Positions 41,740 to 47,051 of a DNA stretch of 47,051 nt are shown one piece after another. The stretch is from JBBDMW01 sp040878005. GTDB lineage: Bacteria > Chloroflexota > Dehalococcoidia > Lucifugimonadales > Lucifugimonadaceae. The notes beneath the pieces are model-generated. The model was given only the letters and a program-made list of their open reading frames with translations, searched no databases and had not been told where the DNA came from. Within the stretch, counting starts at the first letter, position 1; every line of letters begins with the position of its first letter. The DNA is taken from positions 1 through 47,051 of the forward strand of contig JBBDMW010000072.1 in NCBI GenBank assembly GCA_040878005.1, given 5' to 3'. The translations under genes and the position numbers were made by a program.

Positions 41740-42630
41740 ATGGTTGAACTGGGTGCGGCCGATGCGTCTGCCCCTCCGCAATTCGTGGCGGTCGGGCAGG
41801 TCTCGCTGGACATCAACGTGTCCGCATCAGGAGAGATCAGTGCTCCCACGCCCGGGGGCGCAGTGGCCTATGCAGCGCGAACAGCCACGGGGCTGGGCCT
41901 GAACGCCGGCATCATAACCGCGGCAGGCGATGACTACCCATTTTCAGAAGTGACTCCCTGCGTTCAGCGGCGCGTGCTAGATGACGGACCGACCACCACA
42001 TTTCGCAATGTGTATAGTGCCAATGGCCGACAGCAAACACTGCTGATGCACGGCGGCCACATAACTGAGGCTGACGTGCCGGCTGCGTGGCGCAGGCCGG
42101 ATTTGTTGCTGATCGGGCCGTTGTCGGACGAACTGCCAATGGGCTGCGCTGACTGGTTCTCGGCGGGATTGGTATGCGCCGTGCCGCAAGGCTGGCAGAG
42201 GCGCTGGGATTCACGGGGAGCTGTCAGTGTTGTAACTGAGCCTCCGAAACCTTCTGCCAGGCCCTGGGACGTTTGCGTGGTATCGGAGGCAGAGGCGCCA
42301 CTGGCTGTGGAGAGCCACTGGCTGGACGTGGCGAGTGTGCTGGTGGTCACACGCGGTTCGATGGGTGCACGTATTCGCTGCGATGGCCAGTGGCACGACA
42401 TTCCGGCCTTCCCCGCTATGGAGGTCGACCCCACTGGCGCAGGTGACGTGTGGGCAGCGGCGTTCCTGGTTCGCTACGCCGAAACCATGGACCCGGTAGC
42501 GGCAGGTCTGTTTGCAAGCTGTGCAGCCGCAATCTCAGTGGAGGCTGTTGGACTCGCCGGCGTCCCTTCGAGGCAGCAGATCGAACAGCGTCTCGCCGGC
42601 GGCGCAGGCCATTTGCGCGCCGGTGGCTGA
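41740..42630 (+). CDS. PfkB-family sugar/nucleoside kinase
   Basis: A 296-residue ribokinase-fold protein. The N-terminus QFVAVGQVSLDINVSASGE with PTPGGAVAYAARTATGLGL is the first PfkB pattern. The C-terminal signature VDPTGAGDVWAAAFLVRY contains the catalytic Asp. GGGGAGGG lies six bases before the ATG. It follows jag by 49 bp. The middle part is short and diverged, so the substrate cannot be called. Confidence 0.85.
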   Translation: MVELGAADASAPPQFVAVGQVSLDINVSASGEISAPTPGGAVAYAARTATGLGLNAGIITAAGDDYPFSEVTPCVQRRVLDDGPTTTFRNVYSANGRQQTLLMHGGHITEADVPAAWRRPDLLLIGPLSDELPMGCADWFSAGLVCAVPQGWQRRWDSRGAVSVVTEPPKPSARPWDVCVVSEAEAPLAVESHWLDVASVLVVTRGSMGARIRCDGQWHDIPAFPAMEVDPTGAGDVWAAAFLVRYAETMDPVAAGLFASCAAAISVEAVGLAGVPSRQQIEQRLAGGAGHLRAGG

Positions 42631-42652
42631 GCGGCCCTATGGCCACCATCAT

Positions 42653-43138
42653 TCACCCGCCGCGCAGGGCATCCAGGGCAATGTCACGCTTGAGCAAGCC
42701 GCCAGACTGCCGGTGAATCTCCTCGCCCTCATCGTTGAACACGAGGAAAGTCGGCGTCACGAATACCCTGTAGCGCTGCGTGAACGGTGCAGCGGTGGGG
42801 TCCGCCACGTCCAATCGCAACACCAAGGCATCGTCGCCCAACTCTCGTTCGAGCCCATCCACGATGGGCTTGCTGGCAAGGCACACCGTTCAAGTGTTGG
42901 AGAAGAACTCCACGAAGACCGGGCTGCCAGCCGCCAGCACCGCCTCAGCCTCGGCAGGCGAATCCACCGTGCTGGCGCCGGGCCTCATGGATGTATAGAC
43001 CAGTGCCAGCACGACAACCACACCGAGGTAGATGGGGACGCTGATCCGCCAGCGCCTCATGGGAATGAACATCGCCAGAACCAGGAGGAACAAGACGACG
43101 GCGAGCGGGAAGGAGTACTGGTTCAGGAGTTGGAGCAT
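42653..43138 (-). CDS. Membrane-anchored thioredoxin-like selenoprotein (UGA = Sec83)
   Basis: Read through one in-frame TGA (42892-42890), this gives 161 residues. Residues 1-50 hold two membrane segments (FPLAVVLFLLVLAMFI and VPIYLGVVVVLALVYT). Residue 60 onward is a thioredoxin fold: VFVEFFSNT-U-TV-C-LASKPIVDGLE, then VLRLDVADP, then FVTPTFLVF with the cis-Pro. The UGA sits exactly at the first Cys of C-x2-C, leaving Cys86. A SECIS-like hairpin follows at the right distance. The frame stays open and family-like for 78 codons after the UGA. The alternative is a one-base nonsense change (TGC/TGT to TGA). No selA, selB, selC or selD lies in the window. Confidence 0.7.
42852..42870 (-). promoter_or_regulatory. 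Candidate bacterial SECIS element
   Basis: On the minus strand AGCCCATC-GTG-GATGGGCT: an 8-bp perfect stem with a 3-nt loop beginning with G. The loop starts 27 nt after the UGA, inside the 16-37 nt range described for bacterial SECIS elements. It is inside the coding sequence, as bacterial elements are. Confidence 0.6.
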
Positions 43139-43236
43139 GGTTTGCCTGAGGTGATTTCAATCTTGATGCTGGCTGTCATACGTCACGTACCCATTTATTG
43201 CTTCCGCAAGCAAATGTTAAGGCGAACCGTGAGAGA

Positions 43237-44241
43237 TCAAATGACCGCATAGCCAGGCACTTGGTCATGCGGCGTATCTAGGTACACCTTAGCTTCAGGA
43301 TTACCGCTGAAACGGCCATGACTCCATCGAACCTCCACATGGCCATCTATTACGAATTCCTCGGAAGCGGAATTGGTGCGTGCTATTGCTCGCCAGCGGA
43401 CTAATGGCTGTCCAGCCGACTGGTCACCCCACACTCTAAATGCTTCCAATGTGAACTCTTGTCTCCAGTCCCAAGGTGTGTAAACTCGCAGCCGGATACT
43501 ATTTGTGTTCGATGTTCCGAGCACGAAATAAGGTGCACTTGCTAGACGCAGAAGTCTCCACAGCATTTCTTCTTGGTCTCGTAACGTCCTTAAATGAGAA
43601 TTCCACACATCGGCGGACGCTAGGCTCACTGAACGACAGAAGCTCATGTACGAATCTTCCAGTGAAGCAGACAGAGGGCCAGATAGTCTGGTCTTTAAGA
43701 AATCACGATCCAGCCTACTTAAGTGAGAAACTTCTCCAGGCAGACTATTTTCCTGTAGTTCATCTCTAACAGCAGAATAAAATGACTGAAATGCTTCATT
43801 CGCTACATGACTATACCAATCAGTGGTGTTAGTTCCTCGCCGAGTTGCTAATGCTCTCTCAAATAAGTGAAATGGCGACGCGTTGAATAATATTCGGGAC
43901 AAATACTTGCAGCTAATCAAAAACACATGATCAATGCGAAGATCAGCAGGGATCAGGTCGTATCCAGGGGTCTGATGGGGGCCCTTCCATTCCACTCTAC
44001 GCGCAGTTCGGTGGCGTAATCCATATTCTGCCTCTAGAAAAGATTTGCCATTCGACCAAGCCCGCGTAAATTCGTTGTGGAACTGTTGCCCTGCATAGGC
44101 ATCATTCAATCTATCCCAGTGACTTACTTCAACATTGATGATTTCAGTAGGTCTTGCTGCTAAAGCTTCTTCCACCGTAGCAAATGGCAAAGTAGCTAAC
44201 CCTGTGACTATTTCAGTTACTTCTGTCTTGACTGTAGGCAA
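43237..44241 (-). CDS. Putative restriction endonuclease partner of the adjacent methylase
   Basis: A 334-residue protein without a firmly known family. Phrases: INVEVSHWDRLNDAYAGQQFHNEFTRAW, EWKGPHQTPGYDLIPADLRIDHVFLISCKYLSRILFNASP (a D-x(n)-S-C-K arrangement that could be a PD-(D/E)xK nuclease core), and VEVRWSHGRFSGNPEAKVYLDTP. From memory, similar proteins sit beside DNA methylases in other bacteria. GAGGTAG lies eight bases before the TTG start. The region is clearly more A+T-rich than its surroundings. It lies 82 bp downstream of the methylase on the same strand. Confidence 0.6.
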   Translation of the reverse strand: MPTVKTEVTEIVTGLATLPFATVEEALAARPTEIINVEVSHWDRLNDAYAGQQFHNEFTRAWSNGKSFLEAEYGLRHRTARRVEWKGPHQTPGYDLIPADLRIDHVFLISCKYLSRILFNASPFHLFERALATRRGTNTTDWYSHVANEAFQSFYSAVRDELQENSLPGEVSHLSRLDRDFLKTRLSGPLSASLEDSYMSFCRSVSLASADVWNSHLRTLRDQEEMLWRLLRLASAPYFVLGTSNTNSIRLRVYTPWDWRQEFTLEAFRVWGDQSAGQPLVRWRAIARTNSASEEFVIDGHVEVRWSHGRFSGNPEAKVYLDTPHDQVPGYAVI

Positions 44242-44323
44242 CAGTACTACCTCAAAAGCAAACGCGCCTGATAAATATCGTCTTAGTCGATGCGACTACA
44301 AAATCAATGCCTGATGGTTTGTG

Positions 44324-45241
44324 TTAAACGCCTTGGAGTTCAAAGCCTAATGCACTGACCCGTTCATGAGTTATCGCAGCATAAGTCTGATTCGTTTCAT
44401 AGCCAATCCAGCGCCTTCGAGTTTTATGTGCGGCAGCAGCTGTTGCACCACTACCCATAAAAGGATCCAGTATTACATCATTTTGATACGTATAGAGTTG
44501 GATTAAACGATATGGAAGTACTTCCGGAAATGGTGCAGGGTGCCGAACCCGTCTCGCTGATTCTGGCCCAAAAGCCCATACACTTTTAGTAAATTCCAAA
44601 AATTCATCGCGCGTGATTGTTGCGATACGCTTATGCGGATTTTCTCTCCGGAATGGTGGCTTTTGAAAAACTAAAATATATTCATGGACATCTCGCAACG
44701 TTGGATTGGATGGAGAACACCAACTACCCCATGCGGTTGATGATCCTGCTCCGGCTGACTTGTTCCATATGATTTCACCACGCATGAAAAAGCCTGACGC
44801 GACCGATGCCTCGATTACATCACTATGCAGTGGAATATATGGCTTCCTCCCCAAATTGGCGATGTTGACGCACGCTCTGCCTCCCGGGACCAAGACGCGG
44901 AATGTCTCTGTAAGGACGCGCTGGAGTAGGCTCGTGTATTCTTTCAATGTGAGATCCTGATCATAGTCCTTACCCACGTTGTACGGTGGTGAGGTGACCA
45001 TAAGGTGAACGCTGCGGTCGGGCAACTCGTACATACGTTCACTGGAATGCACGAATACTTGGTTAAGTGCATCCGAGGGTAGCGGCTGTTCGTCGCCTGG
45101 CTCACCTTTGATCAGCGACTCATCTGGCTGGAGCGCTCGCGAGTAGTAGGCTGAGGCGTCATGGCTTTCACGGCCATTCGTGCCGAATGAGCTGGTCTTT
45201 GTAGCCCGGCGTCGACGAGTGTGCTTTTTGGGAATTGCCAT
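44324..45241 (-). CDS. DNA methyltransferase (beta-class, TSPPY motif)
   Basis: A 305-residue site-specific DNA methylase. The catalytic motif IV MVTSPPYNVGKDYDQDL is at about 82-97 and the AdoMet-binding motif I DPFMGSGATAAAA is near the C-terminus, the beta-class order; TSPPY suggests N4-cytosine or N6-adenine methylation. The target-recognition part lies between them. A TACACT box lies six bases before the ATG and no ribosome-binding site is visible, so the transcript may be leaderless. With the neighbouring gene it makes a type II restriction-modification pair. Confidence 0.88.
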   Translation of the reverse strand: MAIPKKHTRRRRATKTSSFGTNGRESHDASAYYSRALQPDESLIKGEPGDEQPLPSDALNQVFVHSSERMYELPDRSVHLMVTSPPYNVGKDYDQDLTLKEYTSLLQRVLTETFRVLVPGGRACVNIANLGRKPYIPLHSDVIEASVASGFFMRGEIIWNKSAGAGSSTAWGSWCSPSNPTLRDVHEYILVFQKPPFRRENPHKRIATITRDEFLEFTKSVWAFGPESARRVRHPAPFPEVLPYRLIQLYTYQNDVILDPFMGSGATAAAAHKTRRRWIGYETNQTYAAITHERVSALGFELQGV

Positions 45242-45391
45242 GAAAGTAGTGTAGTGCCCCGAGGAATAGTATCAGGCTAGTTCTGAAAGCGCGAATCTTA
45301 CGTCACTTCGGAATGAATAGTCGCTACGTCACAAGGCCAGTGGTGACCACGCCCGGACACATCCGAGCGCCAGATTCGCAGGAGATCAAAT

Positions 45392-46228
45392 TTGCCAGGC
45401 AAGAAGAGAGTACTCGTCACCGGCCTCAGCGGAGTGGTCGGGTCCGCCATGCGCCAACAGCTGGAGGAGCGGTACGACCTGTCATCGTTGTCACGGTACG
45501 GGGCTAAAGGGTTGCCGGACGACCGCAACTTCAAGGGCAATATATCTGATCTTGACTCGATTCTGCCTGCCTTCGAGGGCCAGGACACAATCGTGCACCT
45601 TGCCGCAGACCGCAGCGCCAGGGCGGAGTGGGAGTCAGCGCTGCCCAACAACCTGATCGGCACGTACAACGTATTTGAAGCGGCCAGGCAGACCGGCGTA
45701 AAGCGCGTCGTCTTCGGCAGCTCCCAGCACGCCACCGGCGGCTTCTACCGGGACCCGCCATACAGCCACATCATGAAGGGTGAGTACGAAAAGGTAAAGC
45801 GGCCGTATCCTCTCCTGGATGAGACAGTGCGAACCCGGCCGTCCGGCTACTACGGCGTGTCCAAGGCGTACGGAGAGGCGCTTGGCAGTTACTACAACGA
45901 CTACCACGGGCTGTCGTCGATTCACCTCCGCATCGGCTTCACCATCTCCACGGATGACCCCACGTTCTCCGGCGGGGCCATGGCGCTCTGGCTGAGTCAC
46001 CGGGACACCGCGCAGATACACATCCGGGCCATCGATGCGCCGGACTCACTCCACTACGGCGTCTACTACGCCACATCCGACAACTACTGGAAAGTGTGGT
46101 CCATAGACCGGGCGAAGAACGAACTGGGCTATCAGCCGGAAGACGGCTCAGGTGAGACGTTCACACCCGGCCCAACGCCCGAGCGGGACGTGACGGAGTT
46201 CAAGGTGGACCACTCGAAGGACGAGTAG
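45392..46228 (+). CDS. NAD-dependent epimerase/dehydratase (uronate-dehydrogenase-like)
   Basis: A 278-residue extended SDR. RVLVTGLSGVVGSAMRQQL is the NAD-binding loop. VHLAADRSARAEWESALPNNLIGTYNVFEAAR and GYYGVSKAYGEALGSYYND hold the YxxxK catalytic pair (Tyr-Gly-Val-Ser-Lys). The length and C-terminus resemble uronate dehydrogenases. AGGAG lies seven bases before the TTG start. The gap 45242-45391 to the divergent methylase gene shows nothing else. Confidence 0.82.
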   Translation: MPGKKRVLVTGLSGVVGSAMRQQLEERYDLSSLSRYGAKGLPDDRNFKGNISDLDSILPAFEGQDTIVHLAADRSARAEWESALPNNLIGTYNVFEAARQTGVKRVVFGSSQHATGGFYRDPPYSHIMKGEYEKVKRPYPLLDETVRTRPSGYYGVSKAYGEALGSYYNDYHGLSSIHLRIGFTISTDDPTFSGGAMALWLSHRDTAQIHIRAIDAPDSLHYGVYYATSDNYWKVWSIDRAKNELGYQPEDGSGETFTPGPTPERDVTEFKVDHSKDE

Positions 46229-46266
46229 CCCACTTTTGTTCCGCCCGGACATTGGAAATTAGCTGC

Positions 46267-46707
46267 TTAGGTCTGGCGTTCCGCTGTCTGCGCTGCGATG
46301 TCGCCAATCACCGGCAGGCGCCACTTCTCGCCCTGGTACGCCTTGAACATCAGGAGGAGCCAGATCGCCAGTCCACCGCCGCCGACGATTAACCAGCCGA
46401 AGAAACCGAACAGTGTGCCCAGGATGCCCGGCAGTATCGCGATGGAAATCGTTAGGAACACCCACAGCACTACCCATGCCACACCGAAGAATATCGACTG
46501 CCACGCGTGGAAGCGGATGTACTCGTCATCCTTCTCCAGCACCAGAAAGACAATTCCGGTAATCCAGGTGAACACATAGCACAGCAGACCGGCTATGTTT
46601 GGCTCCAGGCCCGTGGCTGTAGCGCCCGCGCCTGGCCTGCGGTTGCTGCTGCCGTTTTCAGGATCCTGTCCCGGCGGGTCTTCCGGCCGGTGCGGTTCTT
46701 GTGCCAT
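46267..46707 (-). CDS. DUF4870-type membrane protein
   Basis: A 146-residue protein. A polar, Pro/Gly/Asn-rich N-terminus is followed by three membrane segments (NIAGLLCYVFTWITGIVFLVLE, FFGVAWVVLWVFLTISIAILPG, FGFFGWLIVGGGGLAIWLLLMF). The phrase EKDDEYIRFHAWQSIFFG is the DUF4870 signature, and MFKAYQGEKWRLPVIGDIA ends it. AGGAG lies eight bases before the ATG at 46707. The function of the family is unknown. Confidence 0.88.
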   Translation of the reverse strand: MAQEPHRPEDPPGQDPENGSSNRRPGAGATATGLEPNIAGLLCYVFTWITGIVFLVLEKDDEYIRFHAWQSIFFGVAWVVLWVFLTISIAILPGILGTLFGFFGWLIVGGGGLAIWLLLMFKAYQGEKWRLPVIGDIAAQTAERQT

Positions 46708-47051
46708 TGTGGTGACTCCTTGGTGGCGTGTCCAGAGGCCGAGCGACTCCCCGTATCGCCCGCGTGAAAGTATGGCTGGGCGTATATGTACTTGGGTTCG
46801 TGCCCACGTGTCAACCACCGGCGCCGGATCCAAAACGCCCATCAGGTAAACACCCGGTATACAGATCTCTGGCGCCAGGGGAAACAATCCCAGGGCAATT
46901 AGTCGGGCGCCGTGCGCCCTGTCCGCCACAGTAACACGCCCAGGATGGCTTCAGCAGTACAAGATAGCCTATATGAATGCTGTGCGTTCCCACCTGCTAC
47001 TAGTGTAATGTCGCATAAGTAATGTTGTGTGATTGTTGGGGATAGATTAGA
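46708..47051. other. Non-coding stretch at the window end
   Basis: Beyond the DUF4870 start I see no convincing gene. A small GGGCGC-CGT-GCGCCC hairpin near 46904-46918 is the only structure. The last 60 bases become A+T-rich. Confidence 0.4.

Noticed and set aside
42653..42886. Second half of the thioredoxin as a separate gene starting at GTG 42886
   Set aside because: It would begin in the middle of the active site and lack the first strand and helix; the same frame runs on upstream through the TGA.

Overview
The window looks like part of a marine bacterial chromosome, GC-rich in most places. My best guess is a Chloroflexota of the SAR202/Dehalococcoidia type. This rests on an archaellin-like flagellin gene inside an otherwise bacterial gene set, full ectoine synthesis plus glycine-betaine uptake, many small-molecule oxidoreductases and aldolases, and frequent TTG/GTG starts. 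No rRNA or tRNA gene was found, so the taxonomy is inference.

Layout. 1-4.2 kb: the edge of a phage-derived block (head-tail connector, tail component, tail-fibre-like protein, holin-like protein), split by a tandem repeat of about 187 bp. 4.2-8.75 kb: a catabolic cluster (HpcH/HpaI aldolase, sarcosine/N-methyltryptophan oxidase-like flavoprotein, ketopantoate-reductase-like protein, Gfo/Idh/MocA oxidoreductase). 8.85-12.93 kb: a minus-strand ectoine operon in the order ectR-ectA-ectB-ectC-ectD, with a readable promoter and operator. 13.4-16.8 kb: a divergent ProV-ProW-ProX betaine importer. 16.9-25.3 kb: alcohol dehydrogenase, tandem universal stress protein, a cysteine-repeat lipoprotein, CinA with a decayed C-terminal domain, a degenerate phage-terminase-like gene plus a four-Cys HTH gene behind an SOS-like promoter, a MEMO1-family protein and PhoU. 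25.6-37.3 kb: GH63-like hydrolase, RlmN, an orphan archaellin, transaldolase-like protein, chromate transporter, a second tandem USP, a large GlcD/GlcF fusion, and a GreA-like factor with an extra N-terminal domain. 37.6-41.7 kb: the conserved rpmH-rnpA-yidD-yidC-jag cluster, interrupted by a PQQ-propeller lipoprotein. 41.7-47 kb: PfkB kinase, a membrane-anchored thioredoxin read through an in-frame UGA, an A+T-rich restriction-modification pair, a uronate-dehydrogenase-like SDR and a DUF4870 protein.

How they work together. The ectoine operon, the betaine importer and probably the GH63-like hydrolase (glucosylglycerate/mannosylglycerate hydrolase-like) form a compatible-solute theme. The rpmH-to-jag block makes the ribosome/RNase P/membrane-insertion module usual near bacterial origins.

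The most interesting item is the thioredoxin-like gene at 42653-43138 (minus). A UGA codon falls exactly where the first cysteine of CxxC belongs, giving UxxC. An 8-bp stem with a GUG loop lies 27 nt downstream, as expected of a bacterial SECIS element. I read it as a selenoprotein; a nonsense mutation is the main alternative. Other notable items are the terminase-like/HTH pair behind a LexA-like promoter, the orphan archaellin with a long structured leader, the GreA fusion, and the Arg-rich YidC tail encoded in overlap with jag.
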